A stretch of DNA of 11,123 bases, from NCBI RefSeq assembly GCF_002027545.1, contig NZ_MXAN01000076.1:6117-17239 (forward strand), given 5' to 3'. This document shows positions 1 through 5,501 of the stretch, one piece after another. The notes beneath the pieces are model-generated. The model did not search any database. It had not been told where the DNA came from and saw only the letters and a list, made by a program, of their open reading frames with translations. This DNA is from Moraxella lacunata (GTDB taxonomy: Bacteria; Pseudomonadota; Gammaproteobacteria; Pseudomonadales; Moraxellaceae). Positions within the stretch are counted from its first letter, which is position 1. Every line of letters starts with the position of its first letter. The position numbers and the translations under genes were made by a program.

Positions 1-30
1 ATTGCAAATACAAAAGGCAGGCACACCCTA
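1..30 (+). repeat. Family A repeat, right-end fragment
   Basis: These bases match the right end of two fuller copies in the window, at 3473-3501 and 5199-5225. They share the block ATTGCAAATAC followed by a terminal segment ending CCCT. Like the 3220-3502 copy, this one has the GGCAGGCAC version of the terminal repeat, with A instead of G in the CACGCCC core. The rest of the element lies outside the window to the left. It ends 60 bases before the transglycosylase start codon. Confidence 0.8.
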
Positions 31-48
31 TTTAAAAATAAAATTTTG

Positions 49-57
49 TGTTATAAT
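49..57 (+). promoter_or_regulatory. Candidate extended -10 promoter for the transglycosylase gene
   Basis: TGTTATAAT is a perfect extended -10 (TGn followed by TATAAT), about 33 bases before the start codon at 91. The -35 position has no good hexamer, which extended -10 promoters often tolerate. It starts 18 bases beyond the end of the repeat fragment at 1-30. The call rests on the motif only; no transcript start is known. Confidence 0.55.
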
Positions 58-90
58 TAAGGCATTTACCATTTTAACAACCAAAAGACC

Positions 91-939
91 ATGACCAACA
101 TTCTTTTAAGTCGCCTACTGCCCGTCGCCCTAGTCTCTGCTGTTGCCACTCATGCCACAGCCAATACCATCTATGTCTACGAAGATGGCGATAATGGACA
201 AAAATTTTTGACCAATGTCCAACAAAACGCCAGTGGCACCAAAAAATTCACCCAAATCAGCGTTACTTATTATCCTGACACCAAATTACACTCTAACGGC
301 AACATCCCCAGCACTTACAACCCAACGACCGCCGCCACACCCAGTCGCAGTGCCAACCGTAACGCCTACGACCATTTAATCCGTGCCGTCGCTGCTCGTC
401 ATGGTGTAGACCCTGCCCTTGTCAAAGCCATCATTCACACCGAATCTGCCTTTAACCCAAATGCTCGCTCACCTGTCGGGGCAATGGGACTCATGCAGCT
501 CATGCCTAGTACTGCCCGAGACATGGGCGTAAGTAACGCTTGGGACCCCGTCCAAAACATCGAAGGTGGGGTAAAATACATCGCATGGTTACAACGCCAA
601 TTTCGCAACCGTGACCACGTCGTCGCCGCCTATAATGCAGGACTGGGCAATGTCCGCAAATATGGTGGCATCCCCCCATTTCGTGAAACCCAAAACTACG
701 TCCGCTCGGTAAACAGCCGTTATGCCAGTCTCTATCGCCATGATACAGGCATCATCGGGGGTGGCACACACTTGGCAATGAACCAAAACTTTACCACGCC
801 TGCCCCGACCACCCTACAAGTACCCAGCTCGTCAGGTGTTCAAAATGTCAGCATTACTTACACCCCGAGCAATGGCTACGCCACTCCCCAAAACCCCAGT
901 GTTGGCGGTGGTTCAGGGCGTATTTATATCCATAAATAA
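91..939 (+). CDS. Secreted lytic transglycosylase (SLT domain, family 1)
   Basis: This 282-residue protein probably cleaves the MurNAc-GlcNAc bond of peptidoglycan in the periplasm, forming 1,6-anhydro ends. Residues 1-24 look like a signal peptide ending HATA-N. Residues 26-45 (IYVYEDGDNGQKFLTN) resemble the short DUF4124-like segment often found before SLT domains. The SLT domain spans about 92-210. It has the catalytic glutamate E118 in HTESAFNP, then GAMGLMQLMP (130-139), AAYNAG (179-184) and a tyrosine in QNYV (201-204). The C-terminal 60 residues are rich in Gly, Ser, Pro and Thr and look unstructured. VSITYTP there echoes ISVTYYP near residue 57. The ribosome site before the ATG is weak (AAAAGACC). 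The gene is followed by hairpins at 947-1003 and 1031-1070 and is probably monocistronic. The family is clear; the exact paralogue is not, so no symbol is given. Confidence 0.9.
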   Translation: MTNILLSRLLPVALVSAVATHATANTIYVYEDGDNGQKFLTNVQQNASGTKKFTQISVTYYPDTKLHSNGNIPSTYNPTTAATPSRSANRNAYDHLIRAVAARHGVDPALVKAIIHTESAFNPNARSPVGAMGLMQLMPSTARDMGVSNAWDPVQNIEGGVKYIAWLQRQFRNRDHVVAAYNAGLGNVRKYGGIPPFRETQNYVRSVNSRYASLYRHDTGIIGGGTHLAMNQNFTTPAPTTLQVPSSSGVQNVSITYTPSNGYATPQNPSVGGGSGRIYIHK

Positions 940-946
940 TGTGCTT

Positions 947-1003
947 GTAACTGGTTGATTTTAAAAAATATCTGATTTTTTATAAAAATAATCAATCAGT
1001 TAC
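947..1003. repeat. Inverted repeat after the transglycosylase gene
   Basis: A 14-base arm at 947-960 (GTAACTGGTTGATT) pairs with 990-1003 with one G-U wobble as RNA. The 29-base AT-rich loop has further weak pairing. It starts 8 bases after the stop codon. There is no U-run after it, so it could be a 3'-end stabiliser or a remnant repeat rather than a terminator. Confidence 0.6.
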
Positions 1004-1030
1004 ACAAATACCATTTAAATTTTTAACGTC

Positions 1031-1070
1031 ATGCCCCATAATAGCAGTAATGCCAATGGGGGCATTTTTA
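1031..1070 (+). terminator. Probable intrinsic terminator of the transglycosylase gene
   Basis: ATGCCCCAT (1031-1039) pairs with ATGGGGGCAT (1056-1065) with one bulged G and a 16-base loop. A T-rich run (TTTTTATTTT) follows. A smaller alternative hairpin, ATGCC (1050-1054) with GGCAT (1061-1065), uses the same T-run. It sits 38 bases before the htpX start and separates htpX from the upstream gene. Confidence 0.7.
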
Positions 1071-1102
1071 TTTTGCAACTTTTATTTTAAGGAAAATTTA
1101 CC

Positions 1103-2011
1103 GTGTTACGCATTGGTTTATTTTTACTCACCAACGTCGCCGTCATGGTCGTGGCAGGTATCGCCTTTTTCATCCTAAGCAGAGTCTTTGGATTGGGCGG
1201 TGTGCATGGACCAGGCGGACTTCAATATGGTTCGCTTGCCGTCATGTGTCTGTGCTATGGCATGATTGGCTCAATGATTTCTTTGTTTTTGTCAAAATGG
1301 ATGGCAAAAAAATCCACAGGTACGGTCATCATTGAACGTCCCAGTAACGCCACCGAGCAGTGGCTTGTAGATACCGTCGCCAAGCAAGCCAAAGCCGTCG
1401 GTATTGGCATGCCCGAAGTGGGTATTTTTGACAACGCCCAACCCAACGCCTTTGCCACAGGTTGGAACAAAAACTCAGCCCTAGTCGCTGTTTCATCAGG
1501 ACTACTGCACACCATGACTGCCGATGAGGTTGAAGCGGTATTGGCTCACGAAATCGGACACGTTGCCAATGGCGACATGGTAACGCTTGCCTTGATTCAA
1601 GGTGTGGTGAACGCCTTTGTCATGTTCTTTGCTCGTATTATCGGCTCATTTGTGGATCAAGTGGTCTTTAAAAACGAAAGCGACTCCCCTGGTATTGGTT
1701 ACTTTGTGACCAGTATCGTCATGGACATCTTGCTTGGCTTTTTGGCAAGTGCCATCGTCATGTGGTTCTCTCGCTTGCGTGAATACCGTGCTGATGAGAT
1801 GGGGGCAAAACTTGCCAGCCGTGACAAGATGATTAGTGCGTTAAATGCCCTACGTCCTGCCGAAGCTCGCCCCGACCAAATGCCAGAGAGCATGAAAGCC
1901 TTTGCCATTTCCAGCGGTCAATCCCAAGGATTTAGCATTGCCAATCTGTTCCGCACGCACCCGACATTGGATGAGCGTATCGCAGCACTACAAAAACTGC
2001 CTGCCAATTAA
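1103..2011 (+). CDS. htpX: HtpX, inner-membrane M48 metalloprotease
   Basis: HtpX is a zinc protease of the cytoplasmic membrane that helps FtsH degrade misfolded membrane proteins. At 302 residues the length fits the family (293 in E. coli). Two hydrophobic helices (about 4-27 and 42-64) come first. The zinc motif HEIGH follows at 149-153 (ligands H149 and H153, catalytic E150). The third ligand is expected to be E227 in EYRAD, just after a hydrophobic stretch at about 197-222; another lies at about 162-181. The C-terminal THPTLDERI (285-293) is typical of M48B proteases. The start is GTG at 1103, supported by AAGGAAA at 1089-1095 and the standard MLRI N-terminus. A perfect terminator follows. 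In other gamma-proteobacteria htpX responds to envelope stress (Cpx) and heat; I see no clear regulator site here. Confidence 0.97.
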   Translation: MLRIGLFLLTNVAVMVVAGIAFFILSRVFGLGGVHGPGGLQYGSLAVMCLCYGMIGSMISLFLSKWMAKKSTGTVIIERPSNATEQWLVDTVAKQAKAVGIGMPEVGIFDNAQPNAFATGWNKNSALVAVSSGLLHTMTADEVEAVLAHEIGHVANGDMVTLALIQGVVNAFVMFFARIIGSFVDQVVFKNESDSPGIGYFVTSIVMDILLGFLASAIVMWFSRLREYRADEMGAKLASRDKMISALNALRPAEARPDQMPESMKAFAISSGQSQGFSIANLFRTHPTLDERIAALQKLPAN

Positions 2012-2030
2012 CACCATGTCATCATGTCAT

Positions 2031-2058
2031 AAAAAATCCCCTTGATTGGGGATTTTTT
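2031..2058. terminator. Bidirectional terminator between htpX and lrgB
   Basis: A perfect 11-base stem, AAAAAATCCCC (2031-2041) with GGGGATTTTTT (2048-2058), encloses the loop TTGATT. The A-run on one side and T-run on the other let it work for transcripts from either side. It begins 19 bases after the htpX stop and ends 1 base from the lrgB stop codon (2060-2062). Confidence 0.93.
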
Positions 2059-2059
2059 A

Positions 2060-2764
2060 TTAGAGTAGCCACGGCACAATTATAGGGGCTAAAAATGCCG
2101 TTAAAATACCATTTAAAATCAGCCCCACCGTCGCATACGCCACAAACCTTGACCCCATCTGCATGACACGCACCGTACCAAGGGCGTGCGACGCTGTCCC
2201 CATGGATAGTCCCCACGCCATGGGGCGAGTGGATTTGACAAATAACAATACGCCTATGCCCATCATCTGCCCCACCACGCCTGCGATGAGTACGGTACTG
2301 GCGGTAATACCCATCACCCCATCCAATTTATCAGTGACTTCAATGGCAATCGGCATGGTGACGGATTTAGGAGCGATGGCAATAGCACTTTGCTCGCTAC
2401 CGCCCATCAGACGCACAAGCCACACCCCTGAAATGATACCCGTGAGCGAGCCTAGCAGTTGTGAGATGATGATGGGTAGCCACTGCGAGCGGATTTTTTG
2501 CCACTGAACATAAAGTGGAATGGCAAGTGCCACGACCGCAGGTTGCAACCAAAAGGTCAGCTGACGACTCGCCTGCTCAAAGCTCGCCCACTCGATGTTT
2601 AGCATTTTTAGTAGGATAATGACCACGATGGTCGTGATGAGCGTGGGGTTGATGAGCTGATTTTTAAAACGGGCTTTGATGTGCATACAGCCATGAAAAA
2701 CAGCGATAAGCATGAACAGCAGAAAAAAGGGGCTGTTTAACAGCTCTGACAGCTCGGCACTCAT
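2060..2764 (-). CDS. lrgB: LrgB/CidB-family membrane protein
   Basis: This 234-residue polytopic inner-membrane protein belongs to the LrgB family (YohK in E. coli; the family also includes the fused plant glycolate/glycerate carrier PLGG1). With LrgA it has been described as an antiholin-like modulator of murein hydrolases and as a small-carboxylate (pyruvate-type) transporter. The substrate here is unknown. Family landmarks are WLQPAVVALAIPLY (72-85), APKSVTMPIAIEVT (131-144) and GTASHALGTVRV (189-200). I chose the ATG at 2764 because AGGGGG lies 8 bases upstream and the ATGA overlap with the lrgA stop is typical of coupled pairs. A longer in-frame reading to 2824 would only add a charged, non-conserved N-terminus inside lrgA. 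Confidence 0.9.
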   Translation of the reverse strand: MSAELSELLNSPFFLLFMLIAVFHGCMHIKARFKNQLINPTLITTIVVIILLKMLNIEWASFEQASRQLTFWLQPAVVALAIPLYVQWQKIRSQWLPIIISQLLGSLTGIISGVWLVRLMGGSEQSAIAIAPKSVTMPIAIEVTDKLDGVMGITASTVLIAGVVGQMMGIGVLLFVKSTRPMAWGLSMGTASHALGTVRVMQMGSRFVAYATVGLILNGILTAFLAPIIVPWLL

Positions 2765-3144
2765 GAGTTGCCCCCTTGATTTGTTCGTCCTTGATGTCTG
2801 GCTTTTTGGGCGTGCCGTAGCCACTCATAGGATTTGCCCGTCACAATCAGTACCAGTAGTGTACTGATGGCAGTCGCCCCAATCAGCACCCCCAAATCCG
2901 CCCGAATGATGTCAAGATACTGCATGATAGAGATACAGGCAGGCACGACCATTAGCACCAAATAGTCCAATAGGGTCTTAGCAAGACTCTGCACCGTCTC
3001 TAACTTAACCACGCCTGCCTGCAACGCCCCAAATAGGATAATCAGCCCAATCACGCTTGGGGGCAAGGGCAATCCTGTCAGGGCGATAAAAATCTCGCCC
3101 AAAAACACACACCCAAAAATAATCAAAAACGCTTTTAAAATCAT
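2761..3144 (-). CDS. lrgA: LrgA/CidA-family holin-like membrane protein
   Basis: This is a 127-residue protein with four hydrophobic segments (about 3-22, 29-45, 57-78 and 82-102), the usual shape of the CidA/LrgA family. The family motif LPLPPSVIGLIILF is at 25-38. The C-terminus is basic and hydrophilic. It is the partner of LrgB: its TGA overlaps the lrgB ATG by 4 bases. The frame is open upstream to a TTG at 3174, but that codon has no ribosome site and would sit almost on the transcript start of the candidate promoter at 3183-3188. The ATG at 3144 matches the family N-terminus better, although its own ribosome site is also weak. Whether the pair controls autolysis or moves a metabolite cannot be read from sequence. 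Confidence 0.88.
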   Translation of the reverse strand: MILKAFLIIFGCVFLGEIFIALTGLPLPPSVIGLIILFGALQAGVVKLETVQSLAKTLLDYLVLMVVPACISIMQYLDIIRADLGVLIGATAISTLLVLIVTGKSYEWLRHAQKARHQGRTNQGGNS

Positions 3145-3182
3145 GACGGTTTTATCCGACCCAAAGATACCCAAGATGACGT

Positions 3183-3188
3183 ATTGTA
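3183..3188 (-). promoter_or_regulatory. Candidate -10 of the lrgAB promoter
   Basis: On the minus strand TACAAT lies about 39 bases before the lrgA ATG, with a poor -35 (GTGCAA) 17 bases further upstream. It lies just outside the left end of the family A element (3220). Motif evidence only. Confidence 0.35.
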
Positions 3189-3219
3189 CAAAACTTTATG
3201 GTAATTTGCACCGCTTAAT

Positions 3220-3502
3220 TTAGGGCGTGCCTACCATTGATAACATTTTTATAAAATAAGATGAAAGTTTGACAATTTCAATCAATTTTTGCATGAAAAA
3301 TGGCTATCCGACCACTTAATTTAAAAAGTTAAGTAAAAATCTTAAAATTTACCCAGTTAAGTGGTCGGATTGTTTTTCATAATAAAAACTTGCCTGATAG
3401 AACGACTATCAACCTGCGTTTTTTCCTTGAAAAACGGGCGATTCCCCTGTTTTTTTAAACAGGTATTTTTCATTGCAAATACCAAAGGCAGGCACGCCCT
3501 AA
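3220..3502 (+). repeat. Family A palindromic element, 283-base copy
   Basis: The ends are a perfect 13-base inverted repeat: TTAGGGCGTGCCT (3220-3232) and its complement at 3490-3502. Inside are blocks shared with the 5024-5225 copy: 3286-3306 (21 of 21 bases), 3384-3436 (51 of 53) and the right end from 3465. The conserved core folds into two small hairpins, TGATAG/CTATCA (3395-3400 with 3406-3411) and CGTTTTT/AAAAACG (ending at 3436). TTTTTGCATGAAAAATGG (3286-3303) is nearly the reverse complement of CATTTTTCATTGCAAATA near the right end of the 5024 copy, so the whole is a nested palindrome. A 7-base hairpin at 3446-3463 is unique to this copy. No transposase gene and no clear target duplication are visible. 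It is best described as a MITE-like or structured intergenic repeat. Confidence 0.85.
3306..3370. repeat. 65-base palindromic insert inside the family A copy
   Basis: A perfect 14-base inverted repeat, ATCCGACCACTTAA (3306-3319) with its complement at 3357-3370, encloses 37 AT-rich bases. The other family A copy runs straight from GGCTA into its next block at the same place, so this looks like a small mobile palindrome inserted in the repeat, or a variable loop of it. The 5' boundary is sharp. The 3' side (3371-3383) aligns only loosely with the other copy. Confidence 0.7.
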
Positions 3503-3604
3503 GATTGTTATTTTATTTTGTTAAATTTGATAAAAAGGCTTGATTTGATGAAAATAAGTCTTATTTAATAATCTCTATTTTTCCAAATTACCACAGGAGA
3601 TGAT

Positions 3605-3898
3605 ATGCCACACGTTCGTGTTCGCACCACCGAAGGGGCAAGACTTGCCAAACGCCTAACCAACCATTTTCGCCATAAAGTAGAAGTTGCCGAGACCGAC
3701 ACGGGCTATTTGGTTAAAATGGCAGGGGCGGACGTTGTGTTTACACCCCACGATGATGAGCTGTACATTGAGTACACTCGTAACGAAACCACCGACAGCC
3801 CCGAACGCCCTTATGATGAGACTCGCCTACGCTTTGTCATCACCGACCATTTAGACCGCATGGCAAATCAGACGTTTGAGTATGATTGGCAAGATTAA
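3605..3898 (+). CDS. DUF2218 family protein
   Basis: This is a 97-residue cytoplasmic protein with no signal peptide or membrane segment. It matches the DUF2218 pattern: a short N-terminal stretch with VRTTEGARLAKRLTNHFRHK (7-26), a central beta-rich part, and the C-terminal signature VITDHLDRMANQTFEYDW (78-95). Family members are about 90-100 residues, so it is full length. No biochemical function is established for the family. Members sometimes sit beside iron or siderophore genes, but no such neighbour is seen here. The start is well supported by AGGAG at 3595-3599, five bases before the ATG. It is probably monocistronic, with the family A element upstream and a perfect terminator 12 bases downstream. 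Confidence 0.9.
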   Translation: MPHVRVRTTEGARLAKRLTNHFRHKVEVAETDTGYLVKMAGADVVFTPHDDELYIEYTRNETTDSPERPYDETRLRFVITDHLDRMANQTFEYDWQD

Positions 3899-3910
3899 AT
3901 TTAGGGCAAT

Positions 3911-3936
3911 AAAAAAGGGCAATCACGCCCTTTTTT
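3911..3936. terminator. Bidirectional terminator between the DUF2218 gene and sppA
   Basis: A perfect 10-base stem, AAAAAAGGGC (3911-3920) with GCCCTTTTTT (3927-3936), encloses the loop AATCAC, with a further T-rich stretch on the right. It lies between two convergent genes and can serve both. Confidence 0.93.
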
Positions 3937-3959
3937 AGTTTTTTAATTTGTCTTTATTA

Positions 3960-5000
3960 TCATTGCAATTTGCTTTGACTGTTTTCTGCAATGCTCATCT
4001 GCACGCCTTGCCCTAGACCTTTGCCGATTTGCACGCCAAGGCGGTCAAAGACCTTACGCATGGGGTCTACATAGGTATAATTCACCGAATGCTCAACACC
4101 CAGCTCTTTTTCTAGTTTGCTAATACCGCCCGCTTTGTCGGCAAGCCCCAGTTCAAGCGACTCTTTGCCCGTCCAGAACAAACCGCTAAACACGTTGTTT
4201 TGTTCGGCATTTTTGAGTTTGTCACCACGCCCTTCTTTGACTGCGTCGATGAAGTTTTGGTGCGTGGTATCAAGCAGTTGTTGGACGTGTGCCCGCTCAT
4301 CTTCGGTCATGGGGCGAGACATGGATAGAATGTCTTTGTACTGACCCGATGTCATGGTGCGGTCTTGGACACCGATTTTTTTCATCAGCTCTTCAGTGTT
4401 GTAGCTTGACATGATGACCCCGATAGAGCCAACCAGACTTGATGGATTCACCCAAATCTCATCGGCAGAGCTGGCGATATAATACGCCCCACTTGCTCCG
4501 ATGTCGCCAATGACGGCATAGAGTTTTTTGTCGGGGTTGTCTTTACGCAGTTCCATGGCGGTCTGCCAAATCTCATCCGACTGCACAGGCGAACCCCCAG
4601 GGGAGTTGATGGCAAGGGCGACGGCTTTGGCATTGGGATTTTCAAAGGCTTCGGTCAGTGCCGAGCTGATGTCATAAGCATTGGCGTCGCTGTCACTGGC
4701 AATCACGCCATTGACTTCCACCACCGCCAAATGGGGTGAGTTCGCTTCTAATGGCATGGTGCTACTGGCAGTGCTACACCCACGGCCCATGATGACAATG
4801 ATAAAAACGATGTAGCCGAACGTGAGCAATTTAAAAAATATGCCCCAACGACGAGCTTTTCTTTGCTCATCAAGACTTGCCATGAGCGTTTTTTCTAGCA
4901 GTCGCCACTCTTGACCGCTGTACTGGTTAGGCGGTGTTTGTGGTACTGGGGTTGGACGTTCGTTTGAGTTGTCTTTATTGGGATTTGGTGGCCATGCCAT
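3960..5000 (-). CDS. sppA: SppA-type signal peptide peptidase (S49 protease)
   Basis: This 346-residue inner-membrane serine protease is expected to degrade signal peptides left in the membrane. A Pro/Asn-rich cytoplasmic N-terminus (1-50) is followed by one membrane helix (about 52-72) and a single S49 domain (about 90-310). It is thus the short single-domain form, not the duplicated 618-residue E. coli form. The S49 core has INSPGGSPVQSDEIW (131-145). S170 in GASGAYY is the expected nucleophile and K222 in SGQYKD the expected general base, matching the Ser-Lys dyad of Bacillus SppA. The C-terminus is amphipathic and Gln/Ser-rich. I chose the ATG at 5000 because AGGAAA lies just upstream on the coding strand. 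The frame stays open to 5093, but that part lies inside the repeat at 5024-5225. Confidence 0.93.
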   Translation of the reverse strand: MAWPPNPNKDNSNERPTPVPQTPPNQYSGQEWRLLEKTLMASLDEQRKARRWGIFFKLLTFGYIVFIIVIMGRGCSTASSTMPLEANSPHLAVVEVNGVIASDSDANAYDISSALTEAFENPNAKAVALAINSPGGSPVQSDEIWQTAMELRKDNPDKKLYAVIGDIGASGAYYIASSADEIWVNPSSLVGSIGVIMSSYNTEELMKKIGVQDRTMTSGQYKDILSMSRPMTEDERAHVQQLLDTTHQNFIDAVKEGRGDKLKNAEQNNVFSGLFWTGKESLELGLADKAGGISKLEKELGVEHSVNYTYVDPMRKVFDRLGVQIGKGLGQGVQMSIAENSQSKLQ

Positions 5001-5023
5001 GATGTATTTTCCTGACTTAACTT

Positions 5024-5225
5024 GGGCGTATTGAACTTTTATAACACTATTTACAATACAGAAATATTTTAGAAAAACTAATCGTTTTTGCATGAAAAAT
5101 GGCTAAATCTTCTTTTTCTGCGTCAAAAACTTGCTTGATAGAGCGACTATCAACCTGCGTTTTTTCCTTGAAAAACGTGCGATTTTTCTCATTTTTCATT
5201 GCAAATACAAAAGTTCAACACGCCC
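5024..5225 (+). repeat. Family A palindromic element, 202-base copy
   Basis: The ends form a 17-base inverted repeat with one mismatch: GGGCGTATTGAACTTTT (5024-5040) against the complement of 5209-5225. The interior shares 5085-5105 and 5125-5177 with the 3220-3502 copy, including the TGATAG/CTATCA hairpin (5136-5141 with 5147-5152). It lacks the 65-base insert and the extra hairpin. Its left end falls within the 5' leader of sppA, 24 bases from the start codon. Confidence 0.85.
5038..5046 (-). promoter_or_regulatory. Candidate extended -10 promoter for sppA
   Basis: On the minus strand TGTTATAAA (TGn plus TATAAA) ends 37 bases before the sppA ATG. It spans the inner edge of the left terminal repeat of the family A copy, so the repeat appears to supply the promoter. 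There is no clear -35. Motif evidence only. Confidence 0.5.
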
Positions 5226-5238
5226 TTTTAAAAATCCA

Positions 5239-5266
5239 AGTTAAAACCGTGCGGTCGGTTTTAACT
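5239..5266 (-). terminator. Strong hairpin, possible terminator of the comEC transcript
   Basis: AGTTAAAACCG (5239-5249) pairs perfectly over 11 bases with CGGTTTTAACT (5256-5266) around the loop TGCGGT. Read leftwards, the stem is followed by TGGATTTTT, a modest U-run. That suits a terminator for the eno-comEC unit, although it lies 236 bases past the comEC stop. Confidence 0.55.
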
Positions 5267-5358
5267 GATTTAAAATCTTAAAAGGCTTATTTTAGCACAA
5301 ATATCGCCAAATACTCGCCTTAAATTTTATCAATTTGTTATCAAGGCATACACCTAAC

Positions 5359-5490
5359 AAACTTGATATTTACCACAGGCTTTGTAGGGACTGGCTCCGC
5401 ACGTCCTTTGATAATATACCAATTTTTATAGGCGTACACAGCACGCCCCTACACCCAAACATCATTACGTTTGTGGTAATTTTAAAGTTT
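5359..5490. repeat. Palindromic element B downstream of comEC
   Basis: These are nested inverted repeats. The outer arms AAACTT and TTACCACA (5359-5377) pair with TGTGGTAA and AAGTTT (5472-5490). The inner arms TGTAGGG (5383-5389) and CCCTACA (5447-5453) are perfect, and the match extends imperfectly to 16 of 23 bases (5383-5405 against 5431-5453). It begins 12 bases after the comEC stop codon when read leftwards and could fold in the transcript. It resembles the small palindromic repeats scattered between genes in many bacteria. No sequence is shared with family A apart from a GCACGCCC-like core. Confidence 0.65.
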
Positions 5491-5501
5491 CTTGGGTATA
5501 T

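Larger units (their letters stand above)
3145..3604. other. Gene-free spacer between lrgA and the DUF2218 gene
   Basis: This 460-base spacer lies between two divergent genes. It holds a candidate leftward promoter for lrgAB (3183-3188), the 283-base family A element (3220-3502) with its inserted palindrome, and about 100 AT-rich bases leading to the DUF2218 gene. In that last part AAATAAG-T-CTTATTT (3552-3566) is a perfect 15-base palindrome that could be an operator, or chance in AT-rich DNA. No convincing coding region is present. Confidence 0.8.
5001..5501. other. Gene-free spacer between sppA and comEC
   Basis: This 501-base spacer holds three separate palindromic structures: a family A copy (5024-5225), a strong hairpin (5239-5266) and another palindromic element (5359-5490). 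AT-rich sequence without other recognisable signals fills 5267-5358. The leftward sppA promoter is probably in the first structure. I find no gene I can support. Confidence 0.8.

Noticed and set aside
2765..2824. Longer start for LrgB
   Set aside because: It would lie inside lrgA and lacks conservation; the ATG at 2764 has AGGGGG and the coupled ATGA overlap.
3286..3502. Possibility of a CRISPR array
   Set aside because: Repeats are few, far apart, of unequal length and self-palindromic, with no regular spacers or cas genes.
3361..3543. Small plus-strand reading frame of 60 codons in the family A copy
   Set aside because: It starts at a GTG inside the palindromic insert, has no ribosome site, and its shared peptide with 5099-5281 follows from the repeated DNA. 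Kept only as a question in the findings.
5001..5093. N-terminal extension of SppA
   Set aside because: The extension is repeat DNA, and the ATG at 5000 has AGGAAA in front of it.
3220..5225. Possibility that the two family A copies bound a composite transposon carrying the DUF2218 gene and sppA
   Set aside because: Both copies are in direct orientation, no transposase is present, no target duplication is visible, and the enclosed genes look native in composition.
5099..5281. Small plus-strand reading frame of 60 codons in the second family A copy
   Set aside because: No Shine-Dalgarno, Cys/Phe-rich composition typical of translated AT-rich repeats, and the C-terminal part runs into the 5239-5266 hairpin.
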